DNA of 64,000 nucleotides from the NCBI RefSeq assembly GCF_032854445.1, contig NC_088296.1, forward strand, positions 310,001 through 374,000, read 5' to 3'. The notes under the pieces are model-generated. The model searched no databases and was not told the origin of the DNA. It was given only the letters and a program-made list of their open reading frames with translations. The position numbers and the translations under genes are program-made. Each line of letters opens with the position of its first letter. Position 1 is the first letter of the stretch. Shown in pieces: positions 12,000 through 24,310 of this stretch. The DNA is from Liolophura sinensis (lineage: Eukaryota; Mollusca; Polyplacophora; Chitonida; Chitonidae).

Positions 12000-12940
12000 T
12001 GGAGAAAAAATAAAGTGCACCCGAGAAGATACAACTCATGTAATATGTGACCCCAGAGTCAGGAAGAAACGAAACTGTCCACAACTGAGGTTACACAAAT
12101 TAGGTAGCCTAACATTTGGATCAGGTGTAAGAGAGGAAACGCACCACAGCAGAGAAGATGGGTACTTGTACCATGTAATGTGTGAATCAGGGGTCATCCA
12201 GAGAAGAAACCCATCACACGGGAAAACCATCTCTCCTGAGAAGATATACATCAGGTAATGTGTGAACCCGGTATTACAGAGACAGGAAAACCAGCCGTCC
12301 TAAAAAAGTCACACATCAGGTAATTTCTGGGCTCTATATTACAGAGAGAGGGAAACCATCTCCCCTGAGAAAATACACATTAGGTAATTTGTGGACCCGG
12401 TATTACAGAGAGAGGGGGAAACCAGCTCTCCAGAGAAAATACACATCAGTTAATGTGTGGGCCCGGTGATAGAAAGAGAGGAAAACTAGCTCCCCTGAGA
12501 AGACAGACATGAGTTAATGTGTGAACCCCGTATTAGAGAGGAAAACCGGCTGTCCAGAGAAAATACACACCAGTTATTGTGTTGACCAGGTATTACAGAG
12601 AGAGGAAAACCAGCTCTCCAGAGAAGATACACATCAGTTAATGTGTGGACCCGGTGAAAGAAAGAGAGGAAAACCAGCTCCCTCGAGAAAATACACATCA
12701 GTTAATGTGTCAACCCGGTATTAGAGAGGACAACCAGCCCTCCTAAGAAAATACACATCATGTAATGTGTTGACCAGGCATTATAGAGAGAGGAAAACCA
12801 GCTCTCCAGAGAAGATACACATCAGTTCATGCGTGGGCCGGGTGACAAAAAGAGATGACAACCAGCTCCCCTAAGAAGATACGCATCAGTTAATGTCAGG
12901 GCTCGATATTAGAAAGAGAGGAAACCCAGCAATACTGATA
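12000..12940. repeat. Tandem repeat, unit about 60-63 bp (copy A)
   Basis: About fifteen imperfect units. Each contains elements such as 'gaggaaaaccagctctccag', 'agaagatacacatcagttaa' and 'tgtgtgaacccggtatta'. Unit edges vary and some units are diverged. The open frames here are by-products of the repeat. Unit B has fewer units (about 41290-42165), so the array has changed length since the duplication. Confidence 0.85.
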
Positions 12941-15170
12941 ACACACCCATGAGGTAACTTGAATATGCTGAATATGAAATTGGTATATGTAAAAAACTTG
13001 TGTAACAACACTACATACGGTTCATGATTTTAAGTGTGTTTTATTACCTTTCACTGAGACTAACTCAACCAACCATTTACACGACAATTATATAATACAT
13101 AACCATTCATTTTTATTTAGCGTATATCTCTGAAGTTGGAACACAAAGGACAGAAAGTGACAAAGTGTCACATAACCATACATGTAGACGAATACAAATA
13201 CAACCGACATAAAAATAGCAGCAAGCAGATGAAATGGCGCAATGCGCTAATAGATGACCTCATAATCTATTATATAGGTTGCTATAGCTACATCAGGGCC
13301 TACTAGTGATGACGCCGCTTCTTAAGGTAAATCAGGTACAATATAATTAAAGACGCACGGTATGGAGAGTAAAACCAGAACAGCGACAACAGTATGATAG
13401 CTGCCAAATAGTCACACGTAACCGGCGGAATACGGTCTCTTGTCGATTTACCTTAGTTAGGGTTGGACACATTGTTGTGGATTTGAACACACATGTATGG
13501 GGACTTTGAACCAAAAACACACTGACAAAGTCACACAGTGTAACATATCAATCGTTTGGATACATGAGCTGCACATCAACTTGGAGATGAATGGTGATCT
13601 TTGAGGTTAACTTAAAATGCAACTATCTACCCATTCTGTACAGCACATATACGTGCCATTACAAGCTGGCTGTGAATGTCTTACAAACACAAGAAGGAGA
13701 TAGCTCATGTTGTAGTTTTTCATACATGTAAGAAATAAAAGAGAATCCACGTAAATACATGTACAACACAATTGATCAGGTTTATCACTGAAAAATTCTG
13801 GACAGGCTTATTTACATCAAATTTGAAAACAAAAACCAAAGAAAAGGAGTGTAACAACTTTACACCAATTAGTTCACCGGACTATGCACATCCATGTCAA
13901 ACACAATCTATGTTCTGAACAAAGTCCTTAAACAACTGACACACAGCATACATGTAATCAACGTATATACATGTATTAATACAAGCATATAATATAGCTA
14001 AAACATATGATTTGCACTGGGCGAAATCATCACAATGTCATCATATGTAATCACCAGACACGGTGTATTACTTACATGATATGGATCTACCTGGGCAGTG
14101 AATACAATGTGCAGTAATGTGTATTATCTTACATCACAGCAATTACATGGAAATCTCCTTGGAAGGAAATATTTATAATTGATAATATAAATACTTAGCA
14201 TCCTTCCTCACACTGCTTACATACTAAAAAAAGAGTTTAGTTTTTAAACACATTTCTGTTAGAGTTTTGAAACAATTATTGGTTTTTATTCATAAAAGAA
14301 ACATGTTAAGCAGCTAAGAGATGTGTTTTTTATGGTAAACACATCGGATATTTACTTAGTAATGAGGTCGATATATTAGGAAAAAGACATTTTTTATATA
14401 TTTTTTTTAATAAACAAATGTTTACATTGTGTTCTGACAGCTGATAAACATCACAAAATGTTTAATATTGTGAACATGTGACATGTTTATAATACTCCAA
14501 TGCAAAATACTGTTGATGTATTTACTCAAACTATAGCCAGGTACATGTAGTGACAATTTGTTAGTAAAGGCTAAGCTTCAATCAACAAATTTAAAAAAAA
14601 GCTAAACATACAGGAAACAATGATATCAAGATTTGAGTTATTTAACTGGTGTTTTAGGCCATACATACTTATACGACAGCTGCCAGCATTATGGTGGGAA
14701 TAAACTTTTTAAAGTTTTCAAATTAGAGATCAGATTCAGATATTTTACCTCAAACAAAATGATGACTTCAAAATTACAGTTTTTGTCCAAAAAAAAAAGG
14801 TTTACAAAGTAAATATAAGACTTTGTCTCACCCAATACATACTTGCCATTCATTGTACAAATATTGTCCAACAAAAGAGCATTGGTAAATGTAGCTTTTT
14901 CCTTGATTATTCAAAGGTTACTGCCCATCAGAATGTCCTTTTCCAGGCTGTGGGAAAGGAACCCAAATGTGCACTGACTGATACTTCTTGGGGCTGAATT
15001 TGTAAAGTGTGAGCACATACAAAAATCAGCTGAAAATTACTGAAACTGTAAACAAAATACTGCATGCACTTACAAATTTACAACTTTAATTTATCTATAA
15101 TTGCTACAGCCATTAGCTTAGGGTTTTGAGATTGTTTTTCACCAAAATAAAAGTGAAAACAGTGTAATAA
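12941..15170. other. AT-rich non-coding DNA
   Basis: Duplicated in B at about 42166-44715, which carries two extra blocks (about 42700-42905 and 43140-43215). A short retroelement-tail fragment, 'taactggtgttttaggccat' and 'cagcattatggtggga', is at 14650-14700 (B about 44181-44237). No gene is seen. Confidence 0.5.
14648..14700 (-). mobile_element. SINE tail fragment
   Basis: The string 'ctggtgttttaggccatac' followed by 'tacgacagctgccagcatta' matches the minus-oriented SINE tail and body start. The rest is missing. Unit B copy is at about 44184-44236. Confidence 0.5.
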
Positions 15171-15174
15171 ATGT

Positions 15175-15428
15175 TACACTCAGGTACATGTACATCCCTC
15201 TTGCCAATAGCATATACCTGAGCTATACCTCCAACTACACCTCAGACCCACCTCAGCCATCATCTTTTTACCAACCATAGTACCTCAGGTTCACCTTCAA
15301 TACACCTCACATACATGTTGGCCTACAACCCAAAGTACATGTATACCTCAGACACACCATCAGATATGTCCTACCTCAAGGGTACACCTCAGATGTGCCT
15401 CAAGTATACTCCCAGTACACCTTATGGG
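15175..15428. repeat. Low-complexity 'acctcag' repeat (copy A)
   Basis: Many irregular copies of 'tacacctcag' and 'acctcagata' occur. It is a degenerate simple repeat, present also at 44716-44950. Confidence 0.6.
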
Positions 15429-15439
15429 TTATACATGCG

Positions 15440-15800
15440 CCATTCGGGCAATTGTGTCCAAGCTAAGCCTCCGAAATGAAGTGTGAACAAGCGCTGATAA
15501 AACTGGATAAAACTGCCACAAAGACACACTTTAAATTTCTGCACTGCATCCTGTTAAATTATATCAGAATCTGTTTTGGATAGAACTAAAAACCCTCTGT
15601 CCAGTGTTATTACCCACCCCATGAATGTTATCAAGGTAAGAAGATGTCATGACTTCACCTCCAGCAACCACAGCTCAAAACATGGCGTTAATGCCAGGTT
15701 GACTTTTGATATGTTGTAGAGAAAAGTGCAAACTGCATGCGAAGGCATGGTACCACATGGAAGTTTAGTAGTGGATATACATTTTTGAGGTTGAATTTGA
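15440..15800 (+). repeat. Diverged local duplicate, left arm
   Basis: Resembles 16735-17115. Both hold a peptide-like stretch on the plus strand (here CEQALIKLDKTATK; right arm FRKLGPRLASELKKED), then 'ttttggatagaa', then 'ttacccacc', 'tcaaggtaagaa' and 'atgacttcac'. This is an old local duplication within each unit. Whether an exon underlies it is unclear. Confidence 0.5.
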
Positions 15801-16734
15801 CAAATTTACTACATAAATAATGAATGAAAATCCAAAAAAAAAAAAAAAATCAAAAATCCCAATTTTGCCTGATCACCTTGATTGTGATAAGGTCAAGTTG
15901 TGCGTGTCTTAACTGGACTACTTTTTTGTATTTACCATGGGTTATCCCCAACCATTACAACCCCAACCCTATCTACCCACCACCCCCATCCCCACCCTGT
16001 TAATTATGCAAAATTTCACCCTTACACTTATCAGGCTTGTACTTCCAAATTTCATTTACACAGGTGAGTGTAATATTGCATTTATTTGACCAGGACTGTA
16101 TCAGGTCACAACCATATATATATATTTAGACGTAACAAGTTATTTTTATCACATATTCTGAAACACCTACATACTTGTATGACACATAGTGTACAATGCA
16201 CGATTATGTGTTTCAATTTTGTTATGTGCAAAGTGACTTTACAACATATAATATGCTAATGCTGTGTTTCAAATAGGTCTGAAAGTTGATCTGCTTCTCA
16301 CGTTTGATGAAATTTGATTAAATGTGCTGTCTGGGCAACATTAATAATAAAAAGTTCTTCAGTTTTTGTAATTCATTTCTACAGGTACAAGTGGGGATAG
16401 GCTTAGTAATTCCTACATAACTTCTGCGCAGCTGAGTAGAGGTTGTAAAATTTTACAATCTAAGGACAACACTTGTTGCATTTTAATGTAATACAGGGTA
16501 AATGTTCATTTCTGCAAATTTTCTTTTTGACAGAAAAGAAATATAAACCCCATTCTCCACAAAACATCCTATCCCAGACTCTTACCTGTAGAGTATCAAC
16601 CCAGGTGGGCTACTACAGACAGCCCTGAACTTTGGCTTTTGCCATTGGACATGTAAGATTTTGGTTATAGTGCCAAATTCATATAAAGATATTACTAACA
16701 AAAAATTTTAAAACTTGTCCTTTTTGTAGGTTAA

Positions 16735-17115
16735 AAATGCGCAATTCAGGAAATTGGGTCCAAGACTTGCCTCCGAACTGAAGAAGGAGGACTGATTGGA
16801 TAAAACTGACACAGAGGTATTTAAGTTATTCATACACTATCAATTTCTGCTGTGCTACTTTGCATCTAACATGTCAAAATAAAATACATCAGAGGTTTAA
16901 TTGTTTTGGATAGAATTGAAAACTTCCCCCCTGCCAGAGTTCTTACCCACCTCACTGGAGGTTACCAAGGTAAGAAAATGTTATGACTTCACTTTCAACC
17001 ACTACAGCTAAAAAAGTTGTAGCTGAGAATATTGTAGACAAAAGTGCAAGCTGCATGTAGAGGTATGGCAACGTACCATGCAAAAGTTAGGGTATATATA
17101 TTTTTCACGTTGAAG
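16735..17115 (+). repeat. Diverged local duplicate, right arm
   Basis: Partner of 15440-15800. It is preceded by an acceptor-like 'cctttttgtag' at about 16718-16728, and the following plus-strand frame reads NAQFRKLGPRLASELKKED before a TGA. The left arm gives a related but longer open peptide. Unit B has this arm at about 46190-46570. It could be a decayed exon. Confidence 0.45.
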
Positions 17116-17634
17116 ATTTAATACATAATCATTAAGGAAAATCAATGCTCCGGTCTAAGCTAAAAGGGTAAGGCATATTTTTCTCATTTTGTTTTTTTCT
17201 TAGAAATTAAAGTTACATGACACAACAAAAATTACTACATGTACCATGTTGACAATATGTATTGTCATGTATAAACTGTGGCTCGTTTTGCTCAGTGACA
17301 CTCCTGATTGTGCTGATTTACAAGTCGCCATCACTTAAAAATATAACTACCTAGTCATTATCTACATGTATTTTGTTTCGAAGAAACCTGACATTGATGT
17401 TCAGGACAAGTGAAACAGACTGTGTATAACTACACCAAGATGTAAGCTTGTGACAGATCACTGACCACTTTGCAGAACAAGCTATACATACTGAATTAGC
17501 CACAGTGCTAACATTAACTAAAACATCAATACACAAACTGGTCTGTCTTTTTTTTTTTTAAAAACCTAACAAAACAGTCTCCTTCAACACATGATAATAT
17601 GATGGAAAAGATGTAATAAATAATTACCCGATGG

Positions 17635-18206
17635 TCAGGAAGTGCTTATCATATCACAGAGAACAGGAGGCAGAGTTGCAGAGTCACACGTTACCAGACG
17701 AGCAGACACAGATCCAGACCCGACAAACTCAACCCATGGCACGAGAGGCTCTGTGACGATAACATCACTGACAGTGTACATTACCTGGTTGTTGTCACAG
17801 TCCAGGACTGTCAGTCTGTGCTCATCACAGTCCAGGTACACACCCAGGTGATGAGGTCGTTTGTAACGTCTGCACTGTAGATAGCCAGGTTTGATCTCAC
17901 CACCATAACAGTCCCTACAACACCTGACCTCATCACCACGGTACGCCATCCCAATGTACCAGGAGTTACAGCCAGGTTCTGTCCTCCCCCTTACACCATA
18001 GCTCTCCTGTGTCACTCCTATACGACAGTCAGAGCCATTTGAACAGGTGATGTGTATCTCCCAGTAGTACCTGCCCGTCTGGTAACGCCCGTCTGTCACA
18101 GCTTTCCTGTACCTCAACCAGGACAAGCCCTTACCCTTTACCACACAGCCGCTGTCAGTGATTCTCAGCTCACTGTCGTCTGTCTCTGTGAATCTCAGCG
18201 TCGCCT
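17635..18206 (-). CDS. TRIM copy A coding exon 6: SPRY domain
   Basis: The last coding exon, 190 codons plus stop TGA at 17635-17637, acceptor 'gtttttgcag'. SPRY features are LRFTETDDSELRITDSG, GRYYWEIHITC, CRIGVTQES, NSWYIGM, LGVYLDCDEHRLTVLD and PLVPWVEF. The domain is Cys-rich. A PRY part is reduced or hard to see. The exon differs strongly from copy B in the loops, while introns stay similar. Confidence 0.92.
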
Positions 18207-21200
18207 CTGCAAAAACACAACAGAAGCAGCATAAACAACAGCAAACCATAAACACACGTTGTAAGACTGAGGTGTAAATACCTGTACACATACCGTGGTT
18301 TTACTTGCTCAACACAAACTCTTGAAATAAAATGACATATATTTTTGACATAAATGTAATTTATATACAGATCTCTGTCATTTTCAGCCAGTTTAAAAGA
18401 GTTGAGCTTCAACAAGAACTAAATCCATGACTAAATGACGGGTACGACATAGACATAGACTAAGTACTGGGTTAAAATACAGGCTTTTAGCGATCTAATT
18501 TGTTTAAAACTTATCACTTACAACAAGAATAATACCTTCCTCCATCCAGCCATTGGTTTTAGTTGTCACTTATGACACATTTGAACACTCAGTTCACTAC
18601 CAAGCTGCAGTAGGCCTGTTGTCATTCGTGGAGTACCGAAGCCGTCTGCGTAATAAGGGAGGTAACTCGCCACACATAACTTACCAAGTGACTTTCATTA
18701 TCACAATACCCCCAAAGACTATTTAATCCACCAGTAGTAGTCAGCTAAATTTTTTTCAATTTGCCTTTTTTTTTAAAGATACCTAAATATTTAAATATTA
18801 ACAACAAAGTTATATTAGGGGGGAAGAGCATGTAAACCTCATACTCTTATACATGGAATCTATATCCTTTAACATTAATAATGAAACAGGTATGAGGGCA
18901 TTTTTTCTCTTTTCTTTCCCCTTTGAAGTAAGTGTTTGACTACATTTGAATCTAGGAAAAAATGGCGAATTTTTACTTGAATACATGTTTCAGTAAAAAT
19001 TCGGGGGCCTCCGTGGTTCAGGTGGTTAGCGCGTTAGCGCAGAGTAATGAAACAGAAGGCTCTTACCATGCAATGCGGTCGCTGTGAGTTCAAGTCCAGC
19101 TCATGCTGGCCTCCTCTTCGGCCGTTCGTAAAAAGGTCTTAAAGTAACCTGCAGATGGGCGTGGGTTGCCACCGGGCTATGCCCAGTTTCCTCCCACCAT
19201 AATGCTTGCCGCCGTCGTCTAAGTGAAATATTCTTGAGTACGGCGTAAAGCACAAAAAATTGGGTGCAATATGTCATCTGTCCTGCTCTAAAAGTGTACA
19301 CCTGCTCTTGTACACATGGGGTAAACATCACCAAGGCACCACGGAATACACAAACACCAGTCCTGATCTAACATTACACCCGCTGATTTGTAAAAACAAG
19401 GTAGACACCGATGCCTTCACAACCATCTGTTCTGATCTAATTTTGCAGCTGCTGATATATAATTCTACTATGTACCTTCCTTTTTATGTGACTTCTGGGC
19501 CAACTGTACATTAATCTGAATGTCCTGTGCACATCCTACTGTGTGCCTCACATTAGTCTGTGTCGTCTGTGCACACCCTACTGTAAATCTCACGTTAGCC
19601 TGTGTCTTCTGTGCACACCCTACTGTATACCTCACATTAGCCTGTGTCTTCTGGGCACATCCCACTGTATAACTCACATTAGCCTTTTGTCTTCTGTGCA
19701 CACAGTACTGCATAACTCACATTAGCCTGTGTTTTCTGTGCACACCCTACTGTATAACTCACCTTAGCCTGTGTCTTCTGTGCACACCTTCCTGTAAACC
19801 TTACATTAGCCTATGTCTTCTGTGCACATCCTACTGTATAACTCGCATTAGCCTATGTCTTCTGTGCACACCCTACTGTATACCTCACAATTGTCTGTGT
19901 CTTCTGTGCACCCCCCTACAGTATATCTCACATTAGCCTGTGTCTTCTGTACACACCCTTCTGTATAATTCACATTAGCCTGTGTCTTCTGTGCACATCC
20001 TACTATGTAGTTAGCCTGTGTCTTTCGTGCACACCCTACTCTATATCTCACAATAACCCGTGTCTTCTGTGCACACCTTACTGTATAACTCACCTTAGCC
20101 TGTGTCTTCTGTGCACACCTTCCTGTATACCTCACATTAACCTGTGTCTTCTGTGCACATCCTATTGTTCAACTTGCATTAGCCTATGTCTTCTGTGCAC
20201 AGCCTACTGTATAACTCACATTAGTCTGTGTCTTCAGTGCACACCCTACAGTATATCTCACATTAGCCTGTGTCTTCTGTGCACACCCTACTGTATAACT
20301 CACATTAGCCTGTGTCTTCTGTGCACATCCTACTCTGTACCTCACATTAGCCTGTGTCTTTCGTGCACACCCTACTGTATATCTCACAATAGCCTGTGTC
20401 TTCTGTGCACACCCTACTGTATACCTTACATTAGCCTGTGTCTTCTGTGCACATCCTACTGCATAACTCACATTAGCATGTGTCTTCTGTGCACACCCTA
20501 CTGTATATCTCATATTAGCCTGTGTCTTCTGTGCACATCCTACTGTATATCTCACATTAGCCTGTGTCTTATGTGCACACCTTACTGTATATCTCACATT
20601 AGCATGTGTCTTCTGTGCACATCCTACAGTATATCTCACATTAGCCTGTGTCTTCTGTGCACATCCTACTGTATAACTCACATTAGCCTGTGTCTTCTGT
20701 GCACACCCTACTGTATATTTCATATTAGCCTGTGTCTTCTGTGCACATCCTACTGTATAACTCACATTAGCCTGTGTCTTATGTGCACACCTTACTGTAT
20801 ATCTCACATTAGCCTGTGTCTTCTGTGCACATCCTACTGTACTCTGGGCAAACCATACTGTATATCTGACAATAATTTGTATATTCCGGGCACACACTAC
20901 TGTATACCTCACATTAGTTAGCATCTTTTTACTCTACCCTATCTCTTGCCTATCATTAATGTGTATGGTTTATACTATCTGTACTTTTTGTAAACTCTTC
21001 TCACTTTCGTGTCTCTTGGAATACTGTTCATTTTCTTGGCACGCCCACGACATATCGGTTTGATTTCTTAACACAGTCTATCGTGTGTTTTGCAAGTAGA
21101 CAGCCGTTCGCCCTCTCCATTTTTGTTTGTGTCTTCGATGCACACACTAATGTAAACGCTTCAGTTCTTTATGTCGTCTAATCACACCCTACTGTATGCC

Positions 21201-24200
21201 TTTTATACATAAGAACTTACTTGTAACACGTAGGGGAGATATTTGTCCACCGACTGCTGCTTCTAAGTCCTGACATTCTTGCACTGTTTCTTTCACAGTC
21301 ACCTGTCTAGGAACAACTTGGTCATATTGGACAGAAGCTAGAAGCTTCCGTCTGCTGACCTCATGTTTCTCCAGATCTGCTCTTATCCCATTCAGCTGGT
21401 CATCAGTCCTGCGAGAAGAGGAGAGAAAATAAAGAGACACAGTTGTGTAGTGATCTTGTGTCCGCGCAGTTATAAGAATGCCATGATGTACTATTCCTAG
21501 TAGTTTAGATCTAATTTGTCTGGAGAAAAGTAAGATTGAACATTAGATATATCTCACACTTGAGTCATGTTTTGGACAACTACAGCTTACAGAATCACAT
21601 CTGCTGACAATAGTCACGTGCGCATGTATAACAAACATGGGGAGGTATAACACATTTATACATACGTTTTGGTGAAGTCCGTGGAACCCTGTCAACAAAC
21701 AGAATTGAGCCTACATATAAAATCAAGTAAAGAAGAAACAGATACCTCTCCAGAGACACACAGTACACAAGCACCCTTGGCTTTTATATCCAACATTTAG
21801 ACCATTCCCTGATCTATTACATAGCCCACATCAGCTCTCAATTCCGCTTAATAAATTCCATTGTGCTTCATACAATACAATTTCCCCTTATTTGCAAATT
21901 TATTTACATACAAATCTTGTTTTATATAAAAAAAAAAGCATACAATGTGTTCTTTTTGACATTACATGTTGCTACTTTATTGCTTTTATCGGACCGATGG
22001 GTACCACTGAGCATAATAAAGCTGTTGAACTCAGGATCTAAAACTTTAGCAGATCTGGCAGCAAGAGGTGGATTTGAATACCTGATCACAGTTCCTAAGG
22101 GTGGTTTGGGTCTTAGGTAACGTCTGTAGTAGAGGCAGATGAACTAATGTTAGAGACGGTGACTTATATGCTTGACTTACCTGCAAAAACTCCACGTCCA
22201 TTGATGCTAATAAATCATTGGAAGCCTGTACCATCCTCTCCATTTCCTGGGCCTGTAGCTGTAAATGTTTGAGTATAGCACTACACTCCACACTCCACTG
22301 TGAATAGCGGGTTCTTATGCCATCTAAGGAGTGCTGCCTCCAGGCTTGTAAAGCTTCCAGGGCTGCACAATAAGCCTTTTCTACCTCCTCAGTGTGAAGT
22401 TCCTGGTTTTCCTGCCAAACAGAAAATTCGTTTATTACCTCATCCACACCTTTAGAACTGCGTGTTCAAGAAGTTATATATGTATGTGTAAAAGGGTGAA
22501 CTATACGCGCCACATAACAATGTGTCTCCGGGGTGGAGGGGATTTCCCTTTAATCCAGTGATGTACATGCAAGTGTCCACTCAAAACCCCAAAGGTACGT
22601 CGGTCAACCTCTAAAAGGGTCGTGCCATCAAAACTGATGCTCCGAGCATGGTGAAGCCTTAGATGCTTCCAACCTCAGACACCTGGGGCTGGTTCAAACA
22701 CGAACGTTGTCGCCCCATCAGATCAAATGGTGTACGTGTATATATTATAGATTATATTATGACAGCGTATGATGGGCGATGATATATCAAATGGAGTTGT
22801 CTGAGGTGGGCATATCGCGTGTGTGTCACTGACAAGAAAGTCATAATAATAGTACGATAGTCTGATTAGATCAACGAGAAACAGGTAAAATAGACCCGTC
22901 CTTCACACAAATAAATAACCGCATCAGTCCGTGTATTCCCCTGTTTAAGTTCTGATAAAAAGTTGTCAGCATTCGGGTTTAACTCTTTAATTGTAATCTA
23001 CATATATAATATGTGACAGAATAAGCTTTAATAGCAATATTCTACATAGTCAAAATGAACCACAACAACATGAGATTGAACAGGTGTCATGGAAAATACC
23101 AACCTGTATCTTACTGTGCAGCCTCAGAACTCCTGACAGTGATTCCTTAGTTTCGCCTAAGACTTTCTCCAGTTCATTAGTCCTGCTCAAAACACCTGGC
23201 TGTAATGCAAAAAAAAACGCTACATTAAAAAATCCGCCTTTCAAAAGACTCACTACAGTACAGGAGAAAATGTCCCATTCTTCACTACACATCATAAATT
23301 TTAGGTCAGTAAACAGTTCCAAATCATGCCATATTTATTTTAATTATCGACTTATATACTAGCATGGTACACGATTTAGATAGTGATTTAAGTTATTCGC
23401 TCAGAACATTCCTTGCTTCTTTCTAGTATCAATGAAAACTGTTTATCACTTTTCTTTGCATGATTCCAAAGTAATTTTGAACTTACACAATTTCTTAGTT
23501 TTTCGTGGCTTGTGTTAATAGTCGTTTTGGGAAATGACCACACGATTATTGACTCCATTTCGGTTGATGGCTGATATACGAATATCTTTTTCACATTACC
23601 TTTTCATTCTCAGCTGCTGATGGTATATCCCGCATAGCGTGTCCCTGATGCTCAACCACACACCCCATACAGATCACCATCCGACACGGTTCACAGTACA
23701 AGCCGAATGGCTGACCATGTCTCGCACACGACGGCTGCTGGGTTGATTGGTGGTCCCTGTTGACTTGACCTTGTGAGGTTTCCTGAGAGAGGTACTCCAG
23801 GGGTGAAATCAGTTGGTGACGTTTCAGAGGACCCCTCATTGGGTGACAAATAGCAAGACATTCCTCACAGTAGAACACACCACAGTTGGTACAAAACTTG
23901 ACAGCTTTGACGTGATTACCTTCCTCACACAGAGAACAATATGGGGCGTCATCCTCAACAGTTACACCAGATGAGAACCTCTGCACAACTTCTGCCAGCT
24001 GAAAGTTGGGAGGCAGACCAGCTACACCTTTTCTCCCCAGACTGGTGGGTGACCGACACACAGGGCATGCTATCAGCTGATGAACGTCCTCATTCCCAGT
24101 GCTGCCGGAGGTCTCATCTGTCTGTACAGGTTTAGACTTCTCAGCATATAAAGCAATGCATTCCCTACAGAAACTGTGCTGACAGGTTAGCATTACTGGT

Positions 24201-24268
24201 TTCCGGAATCTTTCCATGCATATCGAACAGGTGAGAACATCATCCCGCTCTTGCATACTTTCGGCCAT
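17635..24268 (-). CDS. TRIM E3 ligase-like gene, copy A (six coding exons, 592 aa)
   Basis: A probable RING-type ubiquitin ligase of the tripartite-motif family, of a kind usually cytoplasmic and often involved in innate immunity. Coding exons on the minus strand are 24268-23600, 23199-23104, 22411-22181, 21688-21666, 21408-21221 and 18206-17635. They total 1779 bp, with matching phases and canonical GT-AG sites. Exons of 96, 231 and 23 bp in this order are the classic TRIM coiled-coil layout, which strongly supports the model. RING cysteines and histidine are C14, C17, C29, H31, C34, C37, C68 and C71. B-box 1 spans about residues 111-151 and B-box 2 about 182-215. The coiled coil follows from about 224 to 340, and SPRY covers 403-592 with GRYYWEI and LGVYLDCDEH motifs. 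The start is the first ATG of the RING exon. The last intron (about 3.0 kb) holds a minisatellite and a SINE. No inactivating change is seen. Confidence 0.92.
19011..19252 (+). mobile_element. Full-length tRNA-derived SINE in TRIM intron (copy A)
   Basis: Box A 'tggttcaggtgg' is at 19014-19025 and box B 'gagttcaagtcc' at 19086-19097. The body includes 'cctgcagatgggcgtgggtt', and the tail 'attcttgagtacggcgtaaa' is followed by an A-run. It lies antisense to the TRIM gene. The same insertion is in copy B at 48491-48731. Confidence 0.88.
19513..20925. repeat. 42-bp minisatellite in TRIM last intron (copy A)
   Basis: About 33 units of a 42-bp repeat with core 'cacattagcctgtgtcttct' and 'gtgcacaccctactgtata'. 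Because 42 is a multiple of three, long frames stay open on both strands (14-residue periodicity such as VGCAQKTQANVRYT). These should not be taken as genes. Lone diverged units continue to about 21197. Confidence 0.93.
21221..21408 (-). CDS. TRIM copy A coding exon 5
   Basis: 188 bp, acceptor 'cttctcgcag', donor 'caa|gtaagt'. Encodes the coiled-coil end and linker (TDDQLNGIRADLEKHEVSRR ... AAVGGQISPLRVT). The one leftover base pairs with two bases from the SPRY exon to give Lys. Confidence 0.9.
21666..21688 (-). CDS. TRIM copy A coding exon 4 (23-bp micro-exon)
   Basis: 23 bases between acceptor 'tgtttgttgacag' and donor 'gtatgt', coding GSTDFTK plus two bases. It shifts the phase exactly as needed to join exon 3 to exon 5, which is a strong internal check of the gene model. 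Confidence 0.88.
22181..22411 (-). CDS. TRIM copy A coding exon 3 (231 bp, coiled coil)
   Basis: 77 codons, phase 0, acceptor 'ctgtttggcag' and donor 'cag|gtaagt'. Heptad-like leucine and aromatic pattern around ALEALQAWRQHSLDGIRTRY and AILKHLQLQAQEMERM. The exact 231-bp length is typical of TRIM genes. An upstream in-frame extension exists but would break the phase with exon 2. Confidence 0.9.
23104..23199 (-). CDS. TRIM copy A coding exon 2 (96 bp)
   Basis: 32 codons, phase 0 at both ends, acceptor 'cattacag' and donor 'cag|gttggt'. Contains LSRTNELEKVLGETKESLSG, the start of the coiled coil. The length of exactly 96 bp is the family norm. Confidence 0.9.
23600..24268 (-). CDS. TRIM copy A coding exon 1: RING and two B-boxes
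   Basis: 223 codons ending in phase 0 at a donor 'aaaag|gtaatg'. It encodes the C3HC4 RING (CSIC ... CQHSFCREC ... CPVC), B-box 1 (CSLC ... CTNC ... CEEC ... H) and B-box 2 (CARH ... CEPC ... CMGC ... HQGH). The insert between RING cysteines 6 and 7 is about 30 residues, longer than in many TRIMs. An acceptor-like 'tttttaag' lies just upstream at 24303-24304, so a separate 5'-UTR exon is likely. Confidence 0.92.
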
Positions 24269-24301
24269 TATTGGTTGATTTTATTTTTTGAGTTTTTTTT
24301 T

Positions 24302-24310
24302 CCTTAAAAA
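24302..24310 (-). promoter_or_regulatory. Putative 3' splice site upstream of TRIM A start
   Basis: On the minus strand, a pyrimidine run of about 12 T leads to 'aag' at 24303-24305, about 35 bases 5' of the ATG. In copy B the equivalent is a better 'gtttttgttgcag' with AG at 53979-53980. This implies an upstream 5'-UTR exon. Confidence 0.5.

Noticed and set aside
12486-12724. Repeat-containing frames on both strands
   Set aside because: They arise from the 60-63 bp tandem repeat. They are not conserved in B and have no start or splice context.
20184-20924. Long open frame of 246 codons on the minus strand (and others at 19468-20135, 48991-50622) with Cys/Gln/Thr-rich 14-residue repeats
   Set aside because: These are by-products of the 42-bp minisatellite, whose unit is a multiple of three. 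Frames are open on both strands, vary freely between copies A and B, and lie in an intron of TRIM.
19513-20925. Possible CRISPR array because of regular repeats
   Set aside because: Units abut with no unique spacers, and the DNA is eukaryotic. It is a minisatellite.
22412-22447. Longer version of TRIM exon 3 starting upstream
   Set aside because: The frame is open upstream, but an acceptor there would give a phase clash with exon 2. 'ggcag' at 22416-22412 gives the canonical 231 bp.
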